Source of the DNA: CALARM01 sp964431735
Lineage (GTDB): Bacteria; Vulcanimicrobiota; SpSt-956; JAKJGF01
Assembly: GCA_964431735.1 (NCBI GenBank)
Contig: CAYSLJ010000093.1
Span: 1-29,748 of the forward strand
Reading direction: 5' to 3'
Length of the DNA: 29,748 nucleotides
Made by a program: the position numbers and the translations under genes
Notes under the pieces: generated by a model
What the model saw: only the letters and a program-made list of their open reading frames with translations
Told to the model about the DNA's origin: nothing
Database searches by the model: none
Part shown: positions 14,619 through 22,254 of the stretch, in pieces
Layout: the number at the start of each line of letters is the position of its first letter
How positions within the stretch are numbered: the first letter of the stretch is position 1

Positions 14619-16475
14619 TTACATATCCAGTGTGAGATTTAAATATTTTATGATAAATGATATATAAGGAAGGATACTTTTATTTTCGTCAATTTCTAAA
14701 AGTACCTTCATTTTTTCCTTAATTTCGTCAGAACAGACATGTTCTTTTATGGCAAATGTAATTTTCGGAAGAAATTTAAGTCCTCTCCTGTCTTTTTTAT
14801 GAAAATATGCTTCTATCAATTCTCTACATTCATATAAATAACTTATAAACCCTTTTCCTGTATGTCCATGTTCTATGGATTCCGATAAAGTTACAGTAAA
14901 CTCCATAAGCTCTTTTAACATATTACTTCTGATAGAAACTCCAAAGATATTTATACATCCCGGAATTTCCTGAATTTTTACATTCAGTCTGTCTTTATCT
15001 GAGCGTAATATGACATTCCCGTTTACTCTTTCTATGGAATTAATCAGGGTAACAACATTTAAAACCTTATCCCATGCTCCTGTAATACAGATAATATTAT
15101 CGGAAAGAATAAAGGTATAAAAACATCTTACTTCATTGTCACATGTGTCTTTATTCTGACATTCATGACAGAGCTCTTTTATTATGGCAGGTGATTTCAT
15201 ATAAGAAAATATATTCCCTGTAATATTATTCCGATAGAGACAATCCAGGGGATTATCTGAATCTTCCTGTATTTTCAGATATGCTGTACATAATTTTTTA
15301 TGTCCCGAAGACATATAAGCCATACATCTGCATGACACAGTCATACAGCCCGGTTCATCATTATTGTCACAGTATGGACAGATATTTTTCTTCCATACTT
15401 CCGAAGCCGGTAATGAAGGATAAAAAACAGGGATAAATTCAGTTTTTTTATTCCCTATAAAAAGTTCTTCTTCTGTATTATTCTTAATAATTTCCGGAAA
15501 ATATTTTTCTTCTCTTATAATTGATGATAAATCAGGAGAGATGGGTTTTGATGACTTCTGGGAAAGTTTTATATTCTTTTTGCATATCGGACATATTGAT
15601 TTGTCCTGTAAAGATGCAAGATTCTCTTTACAGTAATTACAGAGTCCATGGTTATAATTTATATAAAATATATGTTTACCTTCATCGAGTATATATTTTT
15701 TGAAAGGACTGAGAGCTTTCCTTTTGATAAATTCGTCCAGTCTGAATAACAGAAGGGGTAATTTTTTTATTTCTTCAGGAGAAAAATCTATAGTATCCCA
15801 GCATAAAAAAAAATTGCCCTGCCTCTGTTCCCAGAGATAATTGTTTATTTCTTCCAGATGTTTTTCTCCTTTGTAAGCAATAGGACCCGGTAAAAAAGTA
15901 TAAAAGGCTGAAGAATTTATCTCTATAATACATGACAGAGGGATTGGATAGAATCTTGCCTGAAAAACCGGCAAAACTGTATTGAATATATATCGTGATA
16001 CAATATGTCCGCTCAAAATGTTTCCATGTAATTCTCCAGAAATATTTTTCGGTTCTTCAACAATGTTTCCGCCACATATAAAAGGATATTCCCCGCAGGC
16101 TAAAAGAGCGCTTAATATCTGACAGTGAGGGAAGCGTGGCATGTGAGAAAAATTATTTTTTATATCTGAAAAGAAATTATCAACTTCGTCTGCCGTCATA
16201 ATTACCCATCTTTCTTGAAGATTCTCCAGAAAACTGTTACCAGAGAGAGCATTGGACTTCCATGATGGCGATGGCCTTGATTTAAATGGCGGGATGTCAT
16301 CCACTATGGCGACAAGTTTATTTAAAAATTCATATTCTTTTTCTGTCAGAAATGTTCTGATTTTTTCGAAAATAGGACCTTTCAGAGGGAAAGGAGCATT
16401 TTCACTGAGAATAAAATGATCTATGCCGTATAAGAGCCCTGCCAGAGCCAGATGGTGCATCTGTGAGTTTTTCAA
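14619..16475 (-). CDS. cas10: Cas10/Csm1-like large subunit with degraded HD and GGDD motifs
   Basis: 618 residues from a TTG at 16475 that has AGGAGG five bases upstream; the frame continues to 16499 without a ribosome binding site. Features in Cas10 order: an N-terminal helix LALAGLLYGIDHF where family members read ALAGLLHDIGKF, so the HD pair is YG; a palm-like segment about 170-265; a treble-clef-type zinc site (C279, C282, C295, C298) after an INYNHGLCNYC stretch; further Cys clusters; and a second palm segment FILSDNIICITGAWDKV where active Cas10 has a GGDD core followed by a GxWD stretch. The GGDD position reads LSDN (457-460). The C-terminal ISYLYECRELIEAYF and LKFLPKITFAI segments fit the Csm1 D domain. 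Operon position before csm4 and csm2 supports this. Predicted loss of DNase and cyclic oligoadenylate synthesis. Divergence lowers certainty. Confidence 0.72.
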   Translation of the reverse strand: MKNSQMHHLALAGLLYGIDHFILSENAPFPLKGPIFEKIRTFLTEKEYEFLNKLVAIVDDIPPFKSRPSPSWKSNALSGNSFLENLQERWVIMTADEVDNFFSDIKNNFSHMPRFPHCQILSALLACGEYPFICGGNIVEEPKNISGELHGNILSGHIVSRYIFNTVLPVFQARFYPIPLSCIIEINSSAFYTFLPGPIAYKGEKHLEEINNYLWEQRQGNFFLCWDTIDFSPEEIKKLPLLLFRLDEFIKRKALSPFKKYILDEGKHIFYINYNHGLCNYCKENLASLQDKSICPICKKNIKLSQKSSKPISPDLSSIIREEKYFPEIIKNNTEEELFIGNKKTEFIPVFYPSLPASEVWKKNICPYCDNNDEPGCMTVSCRCMAYMSSGHKKLCTAYLKIQEDSDNPLDCLYRNNITGNIFSYMKSPAIIKELCHECQNKDTCDNEVRCFYTFILSDNIICITGAWDKVLNVVTLINSIERVNGNVILRSDKDRLNVKIQEIPGCINIFGVSIRSNMLKELMEFTVTLSESIEHGHTGKGFISYLYECRELIEAYFHKKDRRGLKFLPKITFAIKEHVCSDEIKEKMKVLLEIDENKSILPYISFIIKYLNLTLDM

Positions 16476-16508
16476 AGGTTCCTCCTGTTTTGCCGGCAAT
16501 CGGAAAAC

Positions 16509-18353
16509 TTACTGTATTACTTTAGAATCATCTAAATACCAGAGATCGGATTCTTTCACCATATAATAATTACCTTTGTATGTCTGGGTTTTTGTTTCAT
16601 TTAAATTTACCTGTTCTGTTGCTTCAAATACTGCTCTCACTTCTGCTTTATTTTCGTCTTTTTTTATGAGAGTAATTTCATCTACTTTTATCGATATATT
16701 GTCCCGCCAGAGGTTATAAAAATTTTCAAAAGGTGTTTCATGTCTTCTTTGGGAACTTCTGAGCATATAAGCTTTATAAAATTCATGCTGGTTTAAATAA
16801 TTAAAGTTTGCTTCAATTGTTTCTTCCGGACTTTTTGCTCCGCTTTTACTGTCATACTGTAATCCGATTATTGCATAAAGCTCTTCTATAGCTGTCCTTA
16901 TTGAATCTTCATAGCCCGCTTTTTTCAGCGGATCGTCACCTGATGGAGGGGTTTTTAATTTTTTCTCCAGTGATGATATATATATTTTTTTATAAATATC
17001 TTTATACTGGCTGCTTACTTCAACAAACTCGAAGTTCTGCCATTTGTATATATGGGGGAATAAGTAATACTGGCCGTCTATTTGAATATTCATTGACTGT
17101 TTTGCTATAATATCCAGGGTCCCGTCATTATTTATATCTTCAAATGAAATAGGACAGTCGCTTATTTTATTACTATTTCTGTAAGAAGGTTTTTTGTCTT
17201 TTGTAAAGAGGAAAATCGTAAAACCGAATTTTGTACTTTTTGGTTCTGTCCAATCTGAGAATATTTCAGGATGTTTATCACCGTTTAAATCTATAATTCC
17301 GAGTTTATTCAGATAATATCCCGATGTATCAAGAGACATAATTAATTTAGGTTTCCCTGTAGAAATTCCATAAATATTTACCCCTGCCTGTGCACTGTCT
17401 GCATCATCTCCTGCTACTACAAGGTCTTTGGAACCATCGTCATTCATGTCAGATTTTATTATCTGGCAACGGGTGGAATATAACTTTATACCATCGCCTG
17501 TAAGTTTATTTCTGCATTCTTTATCACTTATTATAAGTTTTAATTGTTCCTGAGTGGTATTATATTCCACGTCATACAATATATTCATAAAGGTCTGTAT
17601 AAGTTTATCTTTTGCTTCACTGTCTTTTGGATTCATTTCCAGCACTTTCTGGAATTTTTCTGTAGCAGGTTGATAACTTCTCTGTGATAACAGATAATCT
17701 CCCCACTGAATATAAGTGTCTATTAAAAATGTTTTTGCTTCTCCAGAACTGAGCATTGCCGACATTTTCTGGAATGTTTTTAGAGCTTCATTATATTTAT
17801 TTTCATCTTTGAATTGTTCCAGGAGTTTTTTGTAAGTTTCCAGGAGTTTTGGCTTTATTTCTGGATATTTTGGATTTATTTTAAGCACTTCTTCAAAATC
17901 TGCCGATGCTTCTAAGTACCTGTTTGCTTCCAGTTTTTTTATCCCCGAGTTATATAATTTTTTATCCTTTCCAAAACCCAGCACTGAAGTTACAAGAGTG
18001 GAGATTAAAATAAGACCAAGAATGACTGCAGGAACAGTAATAGCAATAAGACCAATTCTGCCCCATCGGATACGTTTAAACATAGTTTTTGCTATTATTT
18101 TTGTTTTTGTATCCATTGAATTGGTTTTATATGCTGTCTCTTTATCAGGAGAAGAAAGTTCCTTTTCAGGACTTTCATTTTTTACAGATTTTGTATCAGG
18201 TTTTACAGTATATGCTTCTGTGCTCAAACATCCTTCATTATCGCACTGACCATTTACATGCCAGCACCCTGTATGATAAACAGCTTTACAGGAGCAACAT
18301 ACTTTCATATCTCCTCTTAGTATCGGATATTTGCAAAAAGTACATATTTTCAT
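16509..18353 (-). CDS. RING-like zinc finger, TPR and VCBS membrane protein upstream of the csm module
   Basis: 614 residues. The N-terminus (1-42) has C4, C7, C19/20, C22, H27, C30, C37 and C42, a C4HC3 spacing like prokaryotic RING/PHD-type fingers. A Ser/Glu-rich linker leads to one membrane helix (about 99-124), TPR repeats (about 130-245), three FG-GAP/VCBS-type calcium loops (DMNDDGSKD 302-310, DLNGDKHPE 355-363, DINNDGTLD 406-414) and a C-terminal NTF2-like domain (about 505-614). Topology would put the zinc finger in the cytoplasm and the TPR/VCBS part outside. Its stop is 33 bases before the cas10-like start on the same strand, so co-transcription is likely. It may be an ancillary membrane partner, or an unrelated neighbour. 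No CARF or HEPN motif is visible. Confidence 0.75.
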   Translation of the reverse strand: MKICTFCKYPILRGDMKVCCSCKAVYHTGCWHVNGQCDNEGCLSTEAYTVKPDTKSVKNESPEKELSSPDKETAYKTNSMDTKTKIIAKTMFKRIRWGRIGLIAITVPAVILGLILISTLVTSVLGFGKDKKLYNSGIKKLEANRYLEASADFEEVLKINPKYPEIKPKLLETYKKLLEQFKDENKYNEALKTFQKMSAMLSSGEAKTFLIDTYIQWGDYLLSQRSYQPATEKFQKVLEMNPKDSEAKDKLIQTFMNILYDVEYNTTQEQLKLIISDKECRNKLTGDGIKLYSTRCQIIKSDMNDDGSKDLVVAGDDADSAQAGVNIYGISTGKPKLIMSLDTSGYYLNKLGIIDLNGDKHPEIFSDWTEPKSTKFGFTIFLFTKDKKPSYRNSNKISDCPISFEDINNDGTLDIIAKQSMNIQIDGQYYLFPHIYKWQNFEFVEVSSQYKDIYKKIYISSLEKKLKTPPSGDDPLKKAGYEDSIRTAIEELYAIIGLQYDSKSGAKSPEETIEANFNYLNQHEFYKAYMLRSSQRRHETPFENFYNLWRDNISIKVDEITLIKKDENKAEVRAVFEATEQVNLNETKTQTYKGNYYMVKESDLWYLDDSKVIQ

Positions 18354-18425
18354 AAGGATCTGGTTTACGGTAAATTATTGGTAAGCATTCAGCCAATCCG
18401 ATATATCAGATTTATTTCTATAAAA

Positions 18426-18441
18426 GCTGACTGCTGACAAT
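18426..18441. repeat. Short heptamer pair after the HD-GYP gene
   Basis: AGCTGACTGCTGACA carries two 7-bp units (TGACTGC, TGACAAT). It is the minimal form of the heptamer family and sits just beyond a stop codon. Downstream at about 18396-18411 lies ATCCGATATATCAGAT, an almost perfect palindrome before the RING/TPR gene. Confidence 0.5.
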
Positions 18442-18444
18442 TAT

Positions 18445-19545
18445 TTAGCCAAGTTCATAAATTTTATTATTTAAAAAGATTTCTACTATTTCAGGATCAA
18501 ACTGTGTTCCACTGCAACTTTTCAGCTGTGATATAGCGTAATCTACTCCCATATTTTTACGATATACCCTATCACTGGTCATTGCATCATAACTATCGCA
18601 TACTGCTATTATTCTGGCATATAAAGGTATTTCTTTACCTTTAAGTCCTCCCGGATAACCTGTTCCATCAAATTTTTCCTGATGGTGAAGTACTGCTTCT
18701 TTTACGCTTTCAGGTAAACTTATTGTTTTTATTATGTCATAGCCGATACCTGGATGCATTTTCATTTCTTTAAATTCTTCTTCTGTCAATCTTCCGGGTT
18801 TTTCAAGTACTTCTTCTCCTATACCTATTTTACCTACATCATGTAAAATGCCTGCCATTTCTATTTCTTTTCTTTCTCTTGCCGACAGTTCCATAGCTTC
18901 AGCTATTTTAACAGCAAGTATGGTTACTCTATCGGAATGTCCTTTTGTATAAGGATTTTTTGCTTCGATTGTATTGGCAAGAGCCCTTATTACATCAAGA
19001 TAATTTTTTTCTAGATTTTCATATAATCTTGCATTCTCTATTGCAATAGCTGCCTGATTGGTAAGAACTTCCAGCAGATCTCTGTGCTGTTCATCAAAAA
19101 TACCTGATTTTATTCTATTGTCTACATAGATAACGCCTATTATTTTTTCCTTAATTTTCAGTGGAAAACAGAGAATATATCGAATAGAATGGAGGGCTAT
19201 GCTGGCACGTTTACTGAGTTTCGGATCAAGCTGCGTATTCGGGCAGAATATAGGCGTCCCGCCTTTGGAAACAGATTCTATACTGCTTAGACTTGCCGAG
19301 AAATCTTCACTGTCTATAGTCTGTTTATCCACATTTCTTGCAACTTTGAGAACGAGTTTCTGTGTTTCCTCATCTATGAGCATTATAAATCCTCTTTCTG
19401 CAGACAGAATCTCGATTACTTTATCCATAACTCTTGTAAGAACTTCATCTATATTTAAAGTAGAATTAATTATCTGTCCTGCTTCTAAAAGGATTTTAAA
19501 TTTCTCTTTCTCTGATGATGAGGGTTTATTCATATGTACTGACAT
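18445..19545 (-). CDS. GAF / HD-GYP cyclic-di-GMP phosphodiesterase
   Basis: 366 residues: a GAF sensor domain (about 15-175) followed by a complete HD-GYP domain (about 185-360). Metal and catalytic residues seen are His203 (KGHSDRV), His235-Asp236 (GILHDVGKIGI), His264, His287-His288 (VLHHQEKFDG), the GYP at 296-298 and Asp317 (VCDSYDAM). HD-GYP enzymes hydrolyse cyclic-di-GMP to GMP or pGpG, so it links a ligand bound by GAF to second-messenger level. The start has GGGAGG six bases upstream. It follows the 159-residue gene by 15 bases and precedes the RING/TPR gene by 91 bases. A TGACTGC-type heptamer pair lies just after its stop. Confidence 0.95.
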   Translation of the reverse strand: MSVHMNKPSSSEKEKFKILLEAGQIINSTLNIDEVLTRVMDKVIEILSAERGFIMLIDEETQKLVLKVARNVDKQTIDSEDFSASLSSIESVSKGGTPIFCPNTQLDPKLSKRASIALHSIRYILCFPLKIKEKIIGVIYVDNRIKSGIFDEQHRDLLEVLTNQAAIAIENARLYENLEKNYLDVIRALANTIEAKNPYTKGHSDRVTILAVKIAEAMELSARERKEIEMAGILHDVGKIGIGEEVLEKPGRLTEEEFKEMKMHPGIGYDIIKTISLPESVKEAVLHHQEKFDGTGYPGGLKGKEIPLYARIIAVCDSYDAMTSDRVYRKNMGVDYAISQLKSCSGTQFDPEIVEIFLNNKIYELG

Positions 19546-19560
19546 CAGAAGCCTCCCGGT

Positions 19561-20040
19561 TTATACCTCTTTAAATCCATAGAAATCATCATTGGATAGT
19601 ATGGAGAAAATATTGTTCAGATTGTAATAATTCAATTCCTGGGATATTTTATGAGTGTTAAGGGGTTGATTATTATACTTCATAAATACCCTGAATATTC
19701 TTTCTGATACAGACATATCGTTTTTGATAAAATCCTGTTGCTGTCCGCAACATCTGTGAATAACTTCTACAGGGTCAGATACTTTATCTTTCTGTGAAGA
19801 GTTTTCACCGGTTATATCTATAGTACCTTCACTTAAAAACTGCGACTTTCTGGGATAACATTTTTTACTGCAAAATCTGTTTGCTACTATATAGTTGAAA
19901 TCTCTGTTGTTTTGTTTATAGAAGTTTTTATCAATTATAAATTTTTTCTGAAAATTTTTCTGATCTATTACCCTTTCCTCCATTAGATCTGCTAAGAGAG
20001 TTCCTTCATCTAACAGATTGTTTTTACTGTGTAACACCAT
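19561..20040 (-). CDS. Unknown 159-residue protein, possible C-terminal winged helix
   Basis: I choose the ATG at 20040, which follows AAGGAGG by 11 bases; an in-frame ATG at 20067 has no ribosome binding site. The protein is polar, with Cys pairs in FCSKKCYP and RCCGQQ that could bind a metal. The last 50 residues (SERIFRVFMKYNNQPLNTHK, then ISQELNYYN) look like a winged-helix segment. This suggests a small regulator, but no family is recognised. It is the first gene of a minus-strand run with HD-GYP (15-base gap) and has a good promoter upstream (20092-20120). Confidence 0.6.
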   Translation of the reverse strand: MVLHSKNNLLDEGTLLADLMEERVIDQKNFQKKFIIDKNFYKQNNRDFNYIVANRFCSKKCYPRKSQFLSEGTIDITGENSSQKDKVSDPVEVIHRCCGQQQDFIKNDMSVSERIFRVFMKYNNQPLNTHKISQELNYYNLNNIFSILSNDDFYGFKEV

Positions 20041-20091
20041 GTTTCTGTTATCCTCCTTCAAGGTCATCCTATTTCATTTTAGAACTTTATT

Positions 20092-20120
20092 ATAATATCA
20101 TACATTCGCTAATTTATCAA
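20092..20120 (-). promoter_or_regulatory. Sigma-70-type promoter for the minus-strand gene run
   Basis: On the minus strand TTGATA (20115-20120) and TATTAT (20092-20097) are separated by exactly 17 bases. A start site would fall near 20085, 45 bases before the ATG at 20040. It could drive the run continuing through HD-GYP and the RING/TPR gene towards the csm module. Confidence 0.55.
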
Positions 20121-20135
20121 TAAATCACTTAAAAC

Positions 20136-20164
20136 TTGAAAAAAGATTTGAAGAGTGTTACAAT
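20136..20164 (+). promoter_or_regulatory. Sigma-70-type promoter for the 20207 gene
   Basis: TTGAAA (20136-20141) and TACAAT (20159-20164) are separated by 17 bases. Predicted start near 20171. It is divergent from the 20092-20120 promoter with only 15 bases between the -35 boxes, so one regulator could control both directions. Confidence 0.55.
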
Positions 20165-20206
20165 TTACTCATAAAAAATGAGATTATGTTCTCTAAATTT
20201 TGAGGG

Positions 20207-20902
20207 GTGAATATTATAGATAAGGTAAAATCAATATTTCAGAGCTTAAAGAAACAATTATCCGACGGCAGTGGCACATTATATCAGGAAAATGCGGTGG
20301 AAAGAAATATCTCTCCAGGAGATGCAGATAAACAGAAAAGGGAACAGAATTTGCAATCTATCAAAGGGACACCTCTGGAAACTGTGGCAAAGAATTTTCT
20401 GGAAACTATGAAAACATTGAATACATCCAATGACAGGAAAAAACTTGCTCCCTGTACTTTTTCTCAGAGCAAGGGGCTTATTGCTCTTGTTCTTGATATG
20501 ATTACCTATGAAATTTTAAACTGTGAGGTTTATAAGACACTGTCTACTAAAGTGGCAAGATTTACTGTTCAGATAAATATGAAAAAGAAATCGAAAGAAT
20601 ATATTCTTATGGCCCGTCCTCTGCCTTCTACAGGAGAATGGCGTATTTATTCTTTTGAAGATAAAAGTAAAATTCTTGTTATACTTAAAAACTGGTCTGA
20701 TTTTCTAAAGGATTTTCCTGATAAAGGTATCATGAGAAGCAGTGCCGGTATACCGCTTGAAATAGGAGTTGCCCTGATGCAGTATGGTGAAGACGAAAGT
20801 GCTCTCGAATATTTTACAAAAACCCTTGAACAGGATCAGACATCAGATGAATCTCTTGCAGCAAGAGTATGTCTCAGTATTTTGAGAGGTAGAGCAAGCT
20901 AG
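20207..20902 (+). CDS. Unknown protein with C-terminal TPR-like segment
   Basis: 231 residues from a GTG. The GAGGGG at 20202-20207 is too close to the GTG for a normal ribosome binding site. A tiny frame ATG 20178 to TGA 20210 (MRLCSLNFEG) overlaps the GTG by four bases, so re-initiation by translational coupling is possible. The region 50-160 (TVAKNFLETMKTLNTSNDRK, then EYILMARPLPSTGEWRIYSF) could be an NTF2-like or related alpha/beta fold, and the end (EIGVALMQYGEDESALEYF) looks like one TPR unit. No family is recognised. It lies 17 bases before the rhomboid-like gene, hence one operon. Confidence 0.65.
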   Translation: MNIIDKVKSIFQSLKKQLSDGSGTLYQENAVERNISPGDADKQKREQNLQSIKGTPLETVAKNFLETMKTLNTSNDRKKLAPCTFSQSKGLIALVLDMITYEILNCEVYKTLSTKVARFTVQINMKKKSKEYILMARPLPSTGEWRIYSFEDKSKILVILKNWSDFLKDFPDKGIMRSSAGIPLEIGVALMQYGEDESALEYFTKTLEQDQTSDESLAARVCLSILRGRAS

Positions 20903-20919
20903 AAATTGAAAGGATTACC

Positions 20920-21768
20920 ATGGAAAGAGATTACGCTTTTGAAGTCAGGTTTACTCCCGCAGTAACATGGCTTATTGCTATAAATATAATAATATTTTTA
21001 TTTATACAGCTTATAGGGCCTTTTCTGGGAATTGTTACCACCGTTGCAGGATGGCTTGTTCTGACACCTTTCAGGCTTGTTTATAATGTTGCCATATGGC
21101 AGCTTTTTACTCACTTATTTATTCATGTTGATGTACTTACAATACTCTTCAATATGCTTGCATTGTGGATGTTCGGTACATCTCTTGAGAGATACTGGGG
21201 TACAAGAAGATTTGTTATTTATTATTTTCTGACAGGTATAGGTGCCGGTCTGACCTATACCATATTCTGTTTTTTACTGGGTTCTACCATGTTACCTGCC
21301 GCAGGATCGACAGGTGTCGTATTTGGCATTCTTCTGGCTTTTGGTATGATTTATCCAGATACTATCATATTAATTCTTCTCCTCTTTCCAATGAAGGCAA
21401 AATATGCTGTTATGATTTTCGGAGCAGTAGAATTTTTAATAGCTTTCAACGGAGGTATTTCCAGCATAGGCTATCTCGGAGGCATGGCTTTCGGTTTTAT
21501 TTATATAAAGAAACAGGCTTTTTGGGATGATCTGTTTGATATGGAAAAGAGAAAGAAGAAAAAACTTGAACAGATTGTAATTAAAAGAGAAGAAGATTTT
21601 GATAAGATCCAGCTGGAAGCAGATAGGATTCTTGAAAAGATATCCCTTTACGGAATGGAAAAGATTTCGGAAAAAGAGAAGAGAATTTTAGATAAAGCAA
21701 GTAAACTCTTAAAACAGAGGGAACAGAATATTATAGATCTGGAAGATTATCGAAAATACTGGCGTTAG
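20920..21768 (+). CDS. Rhomboid-fold membrane protein, protease residues lost
   Basis: 282 residues with six membrane helices and a charged coiled-coil tail (about 205-282). The fold is clear: WQLFTHLFIHVDVLTILFNM (60-79), a WR-type loop RYWGTRRF, then PAAGSTGVVFGILLAFG and SIGYLGGMAFG. In active rhomboids the third block is GxSGxxFG and the fourth AHxxG. Here the nucleophile Ser is Thr131 (GSTG), the catalytic His is Tyr185 (GYLGG), and the oxyanion-side His before LFN is Thr75, while the Asn78 position is kept. It is therefore predicted to be an inactive pseudo-rhomboid that binds or escorts membrane proteins. The start follows AAAGGA. It ends two bases before a decayed minus-strand fragment. 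Confidence 0.9.
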   Translation: MERDYAFEVRFTPAVTWLIAINIIIFLFIQLIGPFLGIVTTVAGWLVLTPFRLVYNVAIWQLFTHLFIHVDVLTILFNMLALWMFGTSLERYWGTRRFVIYYFLTGIGAGLTYTIFCFLLGSTMLPAAGSTGVVFGILLAFGMIYPDTIILILLLFPMKAKYAVMIFGAVEFLIAFNGGISSIGYLGGMAFGFIYIKKQAFWDDLFDMEKRKKKKLEQIVIKREEDFDKIQLEADRILEKISLYGMEKISEKEKRILDKASKLLKQREQNIIDLEDYRKYWR

Positions 21769-21770
21769 GA

Positions 21771-21900
21771 TTAATCATTGGATGTGGCCAATGCCGCCTC
21801 CAGGATTCTGACTGAAACCGCACCACGTAAATTGGTACCCAAAAATATGGAACACGCTCCTGTCCCTGGCCGGGCTCTGGAGGAAAAGATATGCCGTATT
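21771..21900 (-). pseudogene. Diverged inverted fragment of the recurring reading frame
   Basis: On the minus strand the frame gives RHIFSSRARPGTGACSIF, then LGTNLRGAVSVRILEAA, which aligns with the 1-156 peptide (RIIYFPEESGQGQVLEM, then GMNLSGAVISV). At DNA level CCTGTCCCTGGCCGG (21860-21874) is the exact reverse complement of the 1-119 repeat. There is no start or ribosome binding site; upstream it runs into the antisense of the next repeat copy. It is a fragment, not an intact gene. Confidence 0.5.
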
Positions 21901-21922
21901 AAAAGAGAGTTATAAATTATAT

Positions 21923-22041
21923 AGACGCAAAATATTAACAGTCTGTAAAACCAGTTTGTCACGCAACAGGATCATATATTTTCCGGAAGAGTCCGGTCAG
22001 GGACAGGTTTTAAAAATGGGTATGAACTTATCTGGAGCAGT
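21923..22041 (+). repeat. Dispersed gene-fragment repeat, copy 2
   Basis: Nearly identical to bases 1-119 (only a handful of substitutions). The frame is open and continues into the inverted MITE copy at 22042, ending at the TAG within CCATAG (about 22069). No start codon with a ribosome binding site is present. With its diverged inverted partner at 21771-21900 and the MITE it fills most of the 486-base gap between the rhomboid-like and lipoprotein genes. Confidence 0.85.
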
Positions 22042-22173
22042 CCTCAGGAACTGTCTGAAAATAATTACACCATAGTTATAATTTATATCGTGACGCGTGA
22101 CGCGTCACGCGTCACGCGAGGTTACTTATTGTTCCAACAATTTGCCGGAGTTATTTTTCTTACAGTCCTTAGG
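22042..22173 (-). mobile_element. MITE-like element, copy A (reverse orientation)
   Basis: About 132 bp, the reverse complement of the elements at 24581-24710 and 27026-27156. Ends are CTCAGGAACTGTCTG and CTTACAGTCCTTAG, i.e. terminal inverted repeats related to CTTAGGACTGTAAG. The core carries four TGACGCG-type heptamers at 22090-22115 arranged as a perfect 26-bp palindrome. There is no coding capacity, so any transposase would act in trans. Confidence 0.75.
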
Positions 22174-22254
22174 AACAGACTGACCTGTTGTATAGCTGCT
22201 CACCACTCCCCCTGTATTTGCCGCAGTGGGACGGGGTGCAATTCCATAAATTTC

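Noticed and set aside
21771..21962. 63-codon minus-strand frame as an intact gene
   Set aside because: Its first third is antisense to the gene-fragment repeat and it has no ribosome binding site; only the latter part resembles the repeated peptide, so it is listed as a fragment.
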